From: Solibacillus sp. FSL K6-1523
Lineage (GTDB): Bacteria > Bacillota > Bacilli > Bacillales_A > Planococcaceae
DNA: 64,000 nucleotides
Direction: 5' to 3'
NCBI RefSeq assembly: GCF_038005225.1
Contig: NZ_JBBOSU010000001.1
Location: 980,001-1,044,000, forward strand
Made by a program: the position numbers and the translations under genes. Every line of letters begins with the position of its first letter. Position 1 is the first letter of the stretch. A model generated the notes under the pieces. That model was not told the origin of the DNA. It worked only from the letters and a program-made list of their open reading frames with translations, and made no database searches. Below, piece after piece: positions 1 through 8,379 of the stretch.

Positions 1-1
1 C

Positions 2-67
2 CCGTTAAAATCCATTTCAGACTCGCATAAAGTAGCGATGGCTGGAACAGAAAAGGGGGGATTATAG
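2..67 (+). CDS. Possible C-terminal end of an oligopeptide ABC transporter ATPase (partial)
   Basis: An open frame entering from the left edge ends at TAG 65-67, one base before the ATG of the permease gene. Its last residues include the string SHKVAM, which resembles the H-x-V-A-C tail often seen in DppF/OppF/AppF ATPases, though the usual Cys is absent. The tight junction and the missing ATPases of the transporter support the reading. Only 21 residues are visible, so this rests mainly on context. Confidence 0.35.
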   Translation, partial: PLKSISDSHKVAMAGTEKGGL

Positions 68-68
68 T

Positions 69-1031
69 ATGTGGAAAACAGTTATTCGACGTATTTTAAT
101 TATGATTCCGCAACTTTTTATTTTAAGTCTCCTTATTTTCATATTAGCAAAACAAATGCCGGGAGATCCGTTTACAGGTTTAATTACACCTGATACCGAT
201 CCAAACCGAATTGAAGAATTACGAATTAAAGCAGGTTTCTATGACCCTTGGTACATCCAGTACTATAACTGGATTACAAATGCTGCACAAGGGGATTTTG
301 GAAGAAGTTATACACATGAAAAACCAGTAGCGAGTCTCATTGGTGGTCGTGCAATGAATACGTTTGCACTTGCTTTATTTAGTGTCATTTTAGTGTACTT
401 AATCGCGATTCCATTAGGGGTCATCGCCGGACGGTATCATGACACCTTTGTCGATAAAACAATCGTCTTGTACAGTTTTATTAGCTTTGCGATACCCGCA
501 TTCGTCCTGTATTTAATTTTCGTATTCGTATTCGGTTACCGACTCATGTGGTTCCCGACAAGTGGCTCCGTCGATGTCGGTTTGGACCCTGGGACGTGGG
601 AATATTACTGGAATAAGTTTTATCACTTACTATTGCCAGGTATGTCCTATGCAATATTAGGCACAACGGGGATTATTCAATATTTACGTTCAGAAATTAT
701 TGATGCAAAAACGATGGACTATGTGAAAACGGCGAGAAGTAAAGGGATTCCGATGAAAAAAGTGTATTCACGTCACATTTTCCGTAATTCATTATTACCA
801 ATCGCAGCATTTTTAGGCTTTACGATTACAGGTTTACTGGGCGGATCGATTTTCATTGAATCGGTATTTGCTTATCCAGGGATGGGTAAATTATTCGTTG
901 AGTCCATTTTAAGTCGTGATTATAGTGTCATTACAGCACTCGTTATGTTATTTGGCTTCTTAGCATTATTAGGTAGTCTATTGTCCGATATTATTTTAAG
1001 TATTGTCGACCCGCGAATTCGCATAGACTAA
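69..1031 (+). CDS. appB: Oligopeptide ABC transporter permease, AppB/OppB type
   Basis: Integral membrane permease that forms one half of the channel of a peptide importer. The 320-residue product has an N-terminal membrane segment (about residues 10-28) followed by the family motif AKQMPGDPF, then a periplasm-facing loop and five further hydrophobic segments. The ATPase-contacting loop (MDYVKTARSKGI, about residues 216-227) is intact. A strong AAGGGGGG ribosome-binding site lies at 53-60. It is followed 35 bp later by the second permease and then the binding protein, so the order is permease-permease-receptor with the ATPases presumably upstream. The app symbol is by family resemblance; Opp4B would be an equivalent name. 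Confidence 0.82.
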   Translation: MWKTVIRRILIMIPQLFILSLLIFILAKQMPGDPFTGLITPDTDPNRIEELRIKAGFYDPWYIQYYNWITNAAQGDFGRSYTHEKPVASLIGGRAMNTFALALFSVILVYLIAIPLGVIAGRYHDTFVDKTIVLYSFISFAIPAFVLYLIFVFVFGYRLMWFPTSGSVDVGLDPGTWEYYWNKFYHLLLPGMSYAILGTTGIIQYLRSEIIDAKTMDYVKTARSKGIPMKKVYSRHIFRNSLLPIAAFLGFTITGLLGGSIFIESVFAYPGMGKLFVESILSRDYSVITALVMLFGFLALLGSLLSDIILSIVDPRIRID

Positions 1032-1066
1032 ACACCAAAAAATGACTAAGGAGAGATGATTTCAAG

Positions 1067-1981
1067 ATGGCAAAAAAAAATAAAAAAGCAGTAGAAAACT
1101 TTAAATCTGAAAGCTCTCCACCAACAGGTATTCAAGTTGTTTTACGAGAGTTTAAAAAAGATAAATTAGCAATGTTCTCGATAGTAGGGATTTTCGCATT
1201 AATGGTAGGGATATTATATTTATATTTCTTTGAAATTGATAAAGCTGCAGTTATGAAAATTAGCTTAATCGATCGTTTTACGGAACCTGGAGTGAGAGGC
1301 TATATTTTAGGGGCAGATGAGGCTGGAAGAGATATGTTTGGGCAACTTATTATTGGTGCTACAAACTCAATTTCAATTGCGGTTGGCATTACGTTAATCG
1401 CGAACATTGTAGGGATTACTTTAGGAATTATTATGGGGTATTACGGAGGTTTTATCGATAATTTCTTTATGCGCATTATCGATTTTTTCGTCACTTTACC
1501 AACGTTAATGATCATCATTGTAGTCATAACAATTGTCCCGACATACGGAATTTGGGAGTTAATCTATATTATCGCAGCATTCCAGTGGATGAGTACGGCA
1601 AGGTTGGTGCGATCCAAAGCGCTTTCTGAAGCGCGTCGGGATTATATTAGTGCCTCCAAAACGATGGGGACGAGTGATTTTGCGATCATGTTTAAGGGAT
1701 TATTACCGAATTTAAGTTCACTGTTAATTGTGGAAGTTACGCTAAGTTTTGCAGGTAACGTCGGCATTGAAACAGGTTTATCGTTTTTAGGATTCGGTTT
1801 ACCACCGTCAACACCAAGTTTAGGGACATTAGTTGCTTATGCGATGAATCCAATTGTTTTATCGAGTAAATGGTGGGTATGGTTACCCGCATCAATATTA
1901 ATTTTAGTATTGATGCTTGGTATAAATTACGTTGGACAAGCGTTACGCCGAGCAGCTGACGCGAAACAACGACTAGGATAA
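1067..1981 (+). CDS. appC: Oligopeptide ABC transporter permease, AppC/OppC type
   Basis: Second permease subunit of the peptide importer, 304 residues. It has a Lys-rich cytoplasmic N-terminus, the OppC_N-type first membrane segment (about residues 38-55), the family string GADEAGRDMF at about residues 83-92, and an ATPase-coupling loop EARRDYISASKTMG at about residues 187-200. GLSFLGFG at about residues 238-245 is typical of the C-terminal part of OppC proteins. The ribosome-binding site is AAGGAGAG at 1049-1056. It lies between the first permease and the substrate-binding lipoprotein and is expected to be co-transcribed with both. Confidence 0.83.
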   Translation: MAKKNKKAVENFKSESSPPTGIQVVLREFKKDKLAMFSIVGIFALMVGILYLYFFEIDKAAVMKISLIDRFTEPGVRGYILGADEAGRDMFGQLIIGATNSISIAVGITLIANIVGITLGIIMGYYGGFIDNFFMRIIDFFVTLPTLMIIIVVITIVPTYGIWELIYIIAAFQWMSTARLVRSKALSEARRDYISASKTMGTSDFAIMFKGLLPNLSSLLIVEVTLSFAGNVGIETGLSFLGFGLPPSTPSLGTLVAYAMNPIVLSSKWWVWLPASILILVLMLGINYVGQALRRAADAKQRLG

Positions 1982-1996
1982 AGGGGAGGAAAAAAG

Positions 1997-3826
1997 ATGA
2001 AGAAAAAGTATTGGCTACTTCTTTCAACGGTTTTCGCTATCATGTTAGTTCTTGCTGCATGTAGCGGAAAAGATTCAGAAACAGGTTCAGAAAAACCAGC
2101 AGATAATGAACCAGCGAAGACAGAAGACGGTGCAAAAGATGAAGGTGGATCAACTGCTGAGCAACCAACATTACCATCGGATGTAACAAATGAAGGGGAT
2201 GCACTTGCGGGCGGTACATTAAAGTATGCTTTAGTAGCAAGCTCTCCATTCAAAGGTGTTTTCAGTTGGGAATTATATCAAGATGCTTATGATTCTGAAA
2301 TTATGAAACTAATGACGAATTCGCTTTTCGATACAGGTAAGGACTTTTTGGTTACGGATAAAGGAATTGCGAAATTAGATGTTGACGCAGATAATAATAA
2401 AGCTACTGTAACGATTAAACATGATGTGAAATGGTCTGATGGTACGACTTTAACTGCAGATGACTTAATTTACCCTTACGAAATTATTGGTCACCCAGAT
2501 TACACGGGTATTCGCTATGATGGGGACTTCCAAAATATCATTGGTGCTGAAGAATACCATGCAGGTGAAGCGGATACGATTTCAGGTATTAAAAAGATTG
2601 ATGACAAATCAATTGAAATTACATTTAAGAAAGTATCACCAGCAATCTTCTCTATTGGTGATGGTTTATGGGAATATGCAGCGCCGAAACATCAGTTAAA
2701 AGATATTCCTGTAGCTGATTTAATTACGTCAGATGCAGTTCGTAAAACACCAATTACTTTAGGTGCATTCAAATTAGATAAATTAGTTGATGGTGAATCT
2801 GTTCAGTTCGTAGCAAATGAACACCACTGGAGAGGGAAACCAAAATTAGATAAAGTAGTATTGCAAATCGTGCCACCTGCATCGATTGGGGAAGGTTTAC
2901 GTACAGGTCAATACGACATTGCGATGTCATACCCTGCCAATCAGTATGATGGTGTGAAAGATTTAACGAACTTAACAGTGTTAGCTCGTCCAGAATTAGC
3001 TTATTCTTATGTTGGCTTTAAATTAGGGAAGTATGATACAGCTCAAGGGATTAGCATTACAGATGAAAATGCGAAAATGAATGACGTGAAATTACGTGAA
3101 GCGATTGCCTATGCAATGGATATTGAGCAAGTAGGGGATCGTTTCTACCAAGGTTTACGTTCTCGTGCAACGGGATTAATTCCACCGACATTCGCATCAT
3201 TCTATGACAGCACTTTAGAAGGCTTCAACTATGATCCAGAAAAAGCGAAAGCATTATTAGAAGAAGCTGGATATAAAGATACAGATGGCGATGGTATTCG
3301 TGAAGATAAAGAGGGCAACAAATTCTCAATTAACTTAGCTTCAATGGCGGGTTCAGATACAGACGAAGCAATCGTTGAGTATTACCGTCAAAACTGGCAA
3401 GATGTTGGTTTAGATGTACAGTTATCGACAGGTCGTTTAATCGAGTTCCAAAGTTTCTACGACAAAGTAAAAGCAGATGACCCTGAAATCGATATGTTCA
3501 TGGCTGCATGGGGTACAGGTACAAACCCATCTCCAGCAGGTATTTATGAAAAAGAAGCAGCATTCAACTATAGCCGCTTCGTTTCGGATGATTTAACAGC
3601 TTTACTTAAAGATATCGACTCGAAAGATTCAATGGACGCTGCTTACCGTGCAAAAGCATTCCGCGCGTGGGAAGATTATATGTTTGCACAAGCAACAACA
3701 GTGCCAATGTATTTCCGTACAGAAATCATTCCAGTTAACAAACGTGTAAAATATTATAACATTGACTGGGAGAATGAAATTAAATGGCATGAAGTAGAAG
3801 TAGTAGCTGAAGATTCAGTGAAATAA
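1997..3826 (+). CDS. appA: Oligopeptide-binding lipoprotein, AppA/Opp4A-like
   Basis: Extracellular substrate-binding protein (SBP family 5) that captures peptides for the adjacent permeases. The N-terminus is a lipoprotein signal: positively charged KKK, a hydrophobic stretch, and lipobox LAAC with the lipidated Cys at residue 22. A Ser/Glu/Lys-rich linker of about 40 residues follows, then the mature domain with VKWSDGTTLTADDL (about 138-151) and other SBP_bac_5 features. At 609 residues it is longer than DppE/OppA (about 545) and matches the AppA/Opp4A subclass. The start follows GGGGAGGA at 1982-1989. The transcription unit ends at a hairpin just downstream. Confidence 0.85.
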   Translation: MKKKYWLLLSTVFAIMLVLAACSGKDSETGSEKPADNEPAKTEDGAKDEGGSTAEQPTLPSDVTNEGDALAGGTLKYALVASSPFKGVFSWELYQDAYDSEIMKLMTNSLFDTGKDFLVTDKGIAKLDVDADNNKATVTIKHDVKWSDGTTLTADDLIYPYEIIGHPDYTGIRYDGDFQNIIGAEEYHAGEADTISGIKKIDDKSIEITFKKVSPAIFSIGDGLWEYAAPKHQLKDIPVADLITSDAVRKTPITLGAFKLDKLVDGESVQFVANEHHWRGKPKLDKVVLQIVPPASIGEGLRTGQYDIAMSYPANQYDGVKDLTNLTVLARPELAYSYVGFKLGKYDTAQGISITDENAKMNDVKLREAIAYAMDIEQVGDRFYQGLRSRATGLIPPTFASFYDSTLEGFNYDPEKAKALLEEAGYKDTDGDGIREDKEGNKFSINLASMAGSDTDEAIVEYYRQNWQDVGLDVQLSTGRLIEFQSFYDKVKADDPEIDMFMAAWGTGTNPSPAGIYEKEAAFNYSRFVSDDLTALLKDIDSKDSMDAAYRAKAFRAWEDYMFAQATTVPMYFRTEIIPVNKRVKYYNIDWENEIKWHEVEVVAEDSVK

Positions 3827-3835
3827 TTTAAAATG

Positions 3836-3876
3836 AAAAACCTCGAACGCTAAAAAAAGTTCGAGGTTTTTGTTTT
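3836..3876 (+). terminator. Rho-independent terminator of the peptide transporter operon
   Basis: Inverted repeat AACCTCGAAC / GTTCGAGGTT around an A-rich loop, followed by TTTTGTTTT, 10 bp after the appA stop codon. Confidence 0.85.
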
Positions 3877-4188
3877 GAATGGAGATACTATTCAGAGAGC
3901 TTCGGAACTTCGAACTTCTATATATGCCTAAGCTGATATTAGCTACCGTATACTTAGTGGGATTTATATAACAACTCATATTAGATATGTTAAGTTGGAA
4001 TATTTCTGTTTTGAGAAGGATTTCTATTACTTAATCTAGAATGTTACTAACGTAAGGGATAGTTTGTCCAAAAGTAGTATCGTAAAAAAGTATTTCATCA
4101 TTCATGGTTTGACCTGTGTTTTTAAAATGGTTTTGAAAACATGGCAAGTATAAAAAACTTTTACTGAAGAATGGGGAGGGCATTTATT
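3877..4188. other. Gap between appA and the CoA-transferase gene
   Basis: About 310 bp, AT-rich, with no open frame I would call. Near its right end is an 11-bp symmetrical motif GTTTTGAAAAC (4130-4140) in a TG...CA frame, and a poor sigma-A-like pair (TTGACC at 4109-4114). The symmetrical motif has the outline but not the core CG of a CcpA cre site, so I do not call an operator. Confidence 0.4.
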
Positions 4189-5691
4189 ATGGATACAATA
4201 TTAAACGCTAGAATTCGTTGCAATGCATTGGAGGACAAAGTTGTATCAGCAGAAACGGCAGCATCTTGGATTAAAGATGGGATGTCACTGGGGATGAGTG
4301 GTTTTACTCGTGCGGGTGATGCAAAAACGATTCCGCTTGCATTAGTTGAAAAAGCAAAGACAGAAAAATTCCAAGTGGATGTATACACAGGTGCTTCATT
4401 AGGACCTGAAGTAGACCAAATGATGGCGGAAGCAGGTATTATTCGTAAACGTGCACCATATCAAGGTGATCCAGCCATTCGAAAAGCCATTAATACAGGA
4501 AAAGTTTTATATACAGACATGCATTTATCACATAACGCAGAATTAATTCGACAAGGCATTATTGGACCAATTGACTTTGCGATTATTGAAGCAACAGCAA
4601 TTACAGAGGATGGCATGATTATTCCTACAACTTCTGTTGGAAACTCACCGATTCTTGTTCAAATGGCAAAAGAAGTAATTATTGAATTAAACCCAGAACA
4701 ACCGAATTTAGAAGGCATTCATGACATTTATATACCTAAAGACCAAGGGGAACGTGACCCAATTCCGATGCTAACAGCAAGTGATCGTATTGGTACGAAA
4801 GGAATTCCGGTCGATATTAATAAAATTAAAGGGATTGTCCATTCCACAATTAAGGATGCGCCATCATTAATTGTGGAACCAGATGAAGAAACTGAGCAAA
4901 TCGCACAACATTTACTAGCTTTCTTAAGAGCAGAAATTAAAAAAGGGCGTTTACCTAAAAATTTATTGCCATTACAATCAGGCGTTGGATCTGTTGCGAA
5001 TGCGGTATTAAACGGCTTTTTAAACTCAGAATTTGAAGAGCTTGAAATTTTTTCAGAAGTGTTACAAGACGCTGTATTCCACTTATTAGATGCGAATAAA
5101 GTTAAAATTGCATCGGGTACGTCCATTACTTTAAGTGAAGAATGTGGTACGCGCGTTTATGGAAATATTGATAAGTATAAGGACCGTTTAGTATTGCGTC
5201 CGCAAGAAATTTCAAATCATCCAGAAGTAATTCGTCGTTTAGGAATTATTGCGATTAATACGGCATTGGAAGCGGATATTTATGGCAATGTCAATTCAAC
5301 GCATGTACAAGGCACACATATGATGAACGGATTAGGTGGTTCAGGCGACTTTACACGTAATGCACGAATTTCGATCTTTGTAACGAAATCATATGCGAAA
5401 GGCGGCGATATTTCATCGATTGTTCCAATGGTTGCGCACCATGATCATACGGAACATGATGTCGATGTGATTGCTACTGAACAAGGGATTGCTGACTTAC
5501 GCGGAATGGCACCGAAAGAGCGTGTGGAAGCTATTATTGAAAATTGTGTGCACCCTGACTATAAAGAAGCGCTACGAGAATACTATAATCGTGCAGTCGA
5601 AGTGACAGGAAATGCGCATACACCGCATAATTTAGAAGAAGCACTTGCATGGCATGTAAACTATAAAAAGACGAAAACGATGAAGAAGTAA
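4189..5691 (+). CDS. Acetyl-CoA hydrolase/transferase family CoA-transferase (Cat1/AarC-like)
   Basis: Predicted CoA-transferase of the succinate/propionate/acetate type that moves CoA between short-chain acids. The product of 500 residues carries both halves of the AcetylCoA hydrolase fold. The region FSEVLQDAVF (about 287-296) contains the likely catalytic Glu that forms the glutamyl-CoA intermediate, and GLGGSGDFTRNA (about 377-388) is the conserved glycine loop. I chose ATG 4189 because GGGGAGGG (4173-4180) sits 8 bp upstream; a longer frame from 4171 would place the start codon inside that ribosome-binding site. It is monocistronic, ended by a bidirectional hairpin. Substrate cannot be read from sequence alone: acetate:succinate CoA-transferase or acetyl-CoA hydrolase are both possible. 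Confidence 0.8.
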   Translation: MDTILNARIRCNALEDKVVSAETAASWIKDGMSLGMSGFTRAGDAKTIPLALVEKAKTEKFQVDVYTGASLGPEVDQMMAEAGIIRKRAPYQGDPAIRKAINTGKVLYTDMHLSHNAELIRQGIIGPIDFAIIEATAITEDGMIIPTTSVGNSPILVQMAKEVIIELNPEQPNLEGIHDIYIPKDQGERDPIPMLTASDRIGTKGIPVDINKIKGIVHSTIKDAPSLIVEPDEETEQIAQHLLAFLRAEIKKGRLPKNLLPLQSGVGSVANAVLNGFLNSEFEELEIFSEVLQDAVFHLLDANKVKIASGTSITLSEECGTRVYGNIDKYKDRLVLRPQEISNHPEVIRRLGIIAINTALEADIYGNVNSTHVQGTHMMNGLGGSGDFTRNARISIFVTKSYAKGGDISSIVPMVAHHDHTEHDVDVIATEQGIADLRGMAPKERVEAIIENCVHPDYKEALREYYNRAVEVTGNAHTPHNLEEALAWHVNYKKTKTMKK

Positions 5692-5709
5692 GGCAATTTA
5701 GTTAACTAG

Positions 5710-5763
5710 CAAAAAATTAAAAAACGTCATTTTGACTCGTAATGGTCAAAATGACGTTTTTTT
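5710..5763. terminator. Bidirectional terminator between convergent genes
   Basis: A perfect 13-bp inverted repeat (5724-5736 with 5745-5757, ACGTCATTTTGAC) has a T-run on its right and an A-run on its left. It can therefore end both the CoA-transferase transcript on the plus strand and rqcH on the minus strand. Confidence 0.85.
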
Positions 5764-5769
5764 CGATTA

Positions 5770-7452
5770 TTATTTTTTCATTTGCATAACGATCGCTTCA
5801 TCAGGTGTCACATACAATGTTTTTTGTTCGAAATAAATAACGAATCCGGGCTTAGAGCCATTTGGTTTTTTGACATGTCGGATTTCTGTATAGTCAACAG
5901 GTACAGAAGAAGATTCGCGTGCCTTACTAAAGTAGGCACTTAAAATAGCGGCTTCCTTTAAAGTTGTTTCATCGGGAGATTCAGCATGTACAACTACGTG
6001 TGAACCTGGGATATCCTTTGTGTGCAACCAAACTTCATGACGTTTCGCTAATTTAAATGTTAAATGGTCATTTTGTTTATTATTTTTTCCAACCGAAATC
6101 AGCGTACCTGTCGAAGAAATAAACTTTTCTGGGTCTGGTTTCGTTGGTTTCTTTTTTCTTTTCGCATGGCGTAAACGCAATAAACCTTGTTCGGCTAACT
6201 CTTCGCGAATTTCTTCAATGTCGGATGGCGAGGCTTGTTGTACTTGTTGCGCAAGCATTTCTAAATATGTAATATCATCCGTTGTTTTTGCTTGCTGCTC
6301 TTCAATCATAATTAGGGCTGTTTTCGCTTTATTATATTTTGTATAATAGCTTTGCGCATTTTCGATCGGCGTTTTGCGTGGGCTAAGTGGAATGCGCACT
6401 TTTTCAGCGGTTTCACTGTAATAGTTTTCCACATCAACAAATTCAATACCCTTTTGGAAATTGTATAAGTTCGCCATTAACAACTCACCAAAAAGCTGGA
6501 ATTGCTCTAAGTTTGAGGCACGTTCAAAATCTTTTTGGAGCTTTTTTTGTTTGAGTTTTAATTTATTCAGTTCATTTTGTAACCAGCGCTCTAAATCTCC
6601 TGCTTGTTGTTTGACGCGGTCTCGCTGTGCGCGGGCGAAAAATACGCGGTCCAATAATTCGCCGAGCGTAGCATAATGTGTCACTGCGCCATTTAAATGC
6701 GTAAGTTCAGTAGGGGAAAAGTATAGTTTGCCATTTTCCTCAACATACGTTGGTTTTGCAATCGTGGCAATTTCATTCATTAACTGGCGACAAGCCGTAA
6801 CAGGATCTTGTGTTTTCATCCGGTGCAATAACTCATTCGCATGTAGCGGTGAAAAACCGGCGAAATGCGCGACGATTTCATTTGCTGTTACTTCCTGTGC
6901 AAAAAAGCTACGCAGTTCATCATCTGTAAGACTTGATAAAGAAACTTTATCCTGTTGTGGTGGTGCAATATAAGTTTGCCCTGGAAGCACGGTACGATAG
7001 CTGTTTACGGAAGGTGGTAAATGCTTTAAGCTATCAATAATTTTATCGTTTTCTGCATCTACTAAAATTAGATTGCTGTGGCGCCCCATAATTTCCATAA
7101 TTAAAACACGTTTAACCGCGTCACCAATTTCATTTTTACTGTCAATTTCAAACGTAATGACACGTTCAAATGCATCATGTGTTACCGCCGAAATAAATCC
7201 ACCCTCAATATGTTTCCGTAATAATGTACAAAACATAGGTGGCTCCGTGGGATTTTCGATGGCCTGCTCTGTCAGGTGTAGGCGTGAATAAGAAGGGTGA
7301 ATGGAAAATAAGAGTTTATAGTTACTGCCTGCTGCGCGAACTTGGAAAACTACTTCTAACGCATTCGGTTGATATATTTTTGTAATTCGTCCTGATGAAA
7401 GGATTGCTAATTCTTTGCTCATCGAACGTGTAAAAAGACCGTCAAATGCCAT
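5770..7452 (-). CDS. rqcH: Rqc2-type ribosome-associated quality control factor RqcH (NFACT protein)
   Basis: Binds 50S subunits carrying peptidyl-tRNA and recruits tRNA-Ala to add C-terminal alanine tails, marking stalled peptides for degradation; older names are YloA and FbpA. The 560-residue product opens with MAFDGLFTRSM (NFACT-N), contains PMFCTLLRKHIEGGF (about 72-86) and MGRHSNLIL (about 122-130), then helix-hairpin-helix and Lys/Gln-rich coiled-coil regions (about 270-420). The NFACT-R domain follows, with VGKNNKQND and WLHTKDIPGSHVVV (about 470-483). At the place of the Asp-Arg pair described for B. subtilis RqcH (residues 97-98) this protein has Glu96-Arg97. The gene faces the CoA-transferase gene and reads away from the repeat island. 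Confidence 0.9.
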   Translation of the reverse strand: MAFDGLFTRSMSKELAILSSGRITKIYQPNALEVVFQVRAAGSNYKLLFSIHPSYSRLHLTEQAIENPTEPPMFCTLLRKHIEGGFISAVTHDAFERVITFEIDSKNEIGDAVKRVLIMEIMGRHSNLILVDAENDKIIDSLKHLPPSVNSYRTVLPGQTYIAPPQQDKVSLSSLTDDELRSFFAQEVTANEIVAHFAGFSPLHANELLHRMKTQDPVTACRQLMNEIATIAKPTYVEENGKLYFSPTELTHLNGAVTHYATLGELLDRVFFARAQRDRVKQQAGDLERWLQNELNKLKLKQKKLQKDFERASNLEQFQLFGELLMANLYNFQKGIEFVDVENYYSETAEKVRIPLSPRKTPIENAQSYYTKYNKAKTALIMIEEQQAKTTDDITYLEMLAQQVQQASPSDIEEIREELAEQGLLRLRHAKRKKKPTKPDPEKFISSTGTLISVGKNNKQNDHLTFKLAKRHEVWLHTKDIPGSHVVVHAESPDETTLKEAAILSAYFSKARESSSVPVDYTEIRHVKKPNGSKPGFVIYFEQKTLYVTPDEAIVMQMKK

Positions 7453-7497
7453 ATTCGTACCTCTTTCGTAAAGATTGTATTTCTTACTAGTCTATCT

Positions 7498-7525
7498 ATC
7501 ATAACATTATTTTCTACGTAAGTAA
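7498..7525 (-). promoter_or_regulatory. Candidate sigma-A promoter of rqcH
   Basis: On the minus strand TTACTT (7520-7525) and TATGAT (7498-7503) are separated by 16 bp, with an extended TGT immediately before the -10. It lies about 45 bp upstream of the rqcH start. Confidence 0.5.
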
Positions 7526-7558
7526 GTTATAGCCCCACGCTATACGGATAGAAAGGCG

Positions 7559-7574
7559 AAAGTGTTGGATAGAA
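7559..7574 (+). repeat. 16-bp direct repeat, left copy
   Basis: AAAGTGTTGGATAGAA occurs here and again at 7768-7783, exactly bracketing the modular hairpin repeat. A diverged third version (TGTGATGGATAGAA) follows at 7790-7803. Confidence 0.75.
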
Positions 7575-7596
7575 TTTAACTTAATTCAGCAGAATT

Positions 7597-7768
7597 CCCC
7601 TACTTCTATAAGTGGGGGATGAATGCCAAAAAGGCAATTCTATTCAGTGGGGGTTCAAACCCCGGCTGAATCAAGTTAAGCCCCGGCGGATGCCACAGAT
7701 TTTTAAGGGAAGTTTTTCGAGCGAGCTCGAAAAAATCTGGACACAATTACGCCGAGGCGTAATTGATA
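7597..7768 (+). repeat. Modular hairpin repeat, copy 1
   Basis: A chain of small inverted repeats: a CCCCTACTT...AGTGGGG stem (7597-7617), GCC-AAAAA-GGC, GGGGTT...AACCCC, a nested stem in which CAGATTTTT encloses TTTTTCGAGC/GCTCGAAAAA, and a perfect AATTACGCC/GGCGTAATT hairpin (7745-7764). The same modules in the same order recur at 51078-51300, and the last module alone recurs at 33988-34017. There is no transposase nearby. The architecture is that of a non-autonomous mobile or RNA-encoding intergenic repeat. Confidence 0.8.
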
Positions 7769-7783
7769 AAGTGTTGGATAGAA
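7768..7783 (+). repeat. 16-bp direct repeat, right copy
   Basis: Identical to 7559-7574 and immediately after the last hairpin of the modular repeat. It is either a target duplication or an internal duplication of the island. Confidence 0.75.
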
Positions 7784-7896
7784 ATCAAAATGTGATGGAT
7801 AGAACTGTCAGTTTGATGGGTATTGAAAAAAATGTAGGTTATGGTATATATAATTAATTAACGAGTTTATCATTAAAAATCCTTTCTGAAAAAGGG

Positions 7897-8036
7897 GTGA
7901 GGTGATTTCCATTCCGGTCCGGACGCTTTCCACGGGCACGGCTCCAACTAACTTATTTCGAGATGAATCTCGAAATAAGTGGATTTTCCGCACGTGCTGT
8001 TCCCGTAGGAGTCGCCTCCCCTTCATTCCAATCAAC
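7897..8036. repeat. Long quasi-palindromic intergenic repeat
   Basis: The core is a perfect 14-bp inverted repeat with a 2-nt loop (7951-7964 and 7967-7980). It is framed by GGCACGGCTCC on the left and GCACGTGCTGTTCCCGTAGGAGTCGCCTCC on the right. The CTTTCCACGGGC and TTCCCGTAGGAGTCGC arms, read on the minus strand, resemble a repeat scattered in many Bacillaceae intergenic regions that I recognise by appearance (a tract of the GGAGGCGACTCC-TACGGGAAC type). Local G+C is clearly higher than in the surroundings. No open frame here is credible. Confidence 0.7.
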
Positions 8037-8379
8037 TCCTTCTATTCAAGTTTGTCCTAATATAAATCCTAATCATCTTTTGAATATGAAGTTAGTTTCA
8101 GCTATTCAATATCTTTATTGAAATACCAACTCGACAATAAATTTCGTTCATATAATACTGTTGAGATTGCAAAACATGCCGTTTCCCCCACTTTTATAGC
8201 ACATTTTTGTCACTTAAAAGATTCAGCTTTCTCCAAAGGCTGTATGATTTTTGCTCCTCAATAACAAAAAAATAGGATAGATTTTTTCTAATGGGATAAA
8301 AGTCTATTGAGTATAACGCCCCCTCCCACGGTAGTGGCGAAATAAATGCAGAAAGTTTCAGTAGGCAAAACGTTATAAA

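Noticed and set aside
1737-2253. Minus-strand frames over appC-appA
   Set aside because: They are shadows of strongly supported plus-strand genes, without start signals.
4127-4142. ATGGTTTTGAAAACAT as a CcpA cre site before the CoA-transferase gene
   Set aside because: It has the TG...CA outline but the central CG and A-tracts do not fit the cre consensus.
7612-7857. Open frame of 81 codons overlapping the modular hairpin repeat
   Set aside because: It runs through the inverted-repeat modules, has no family match that I can see and no ribosome-binding site.
7808-8035. Minus-strand frame of 75 codons over the palindromic repeat
   Set aside because: Composition follows the repeat arms; no start signal. 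A by-product of the GC-richer palindrome.
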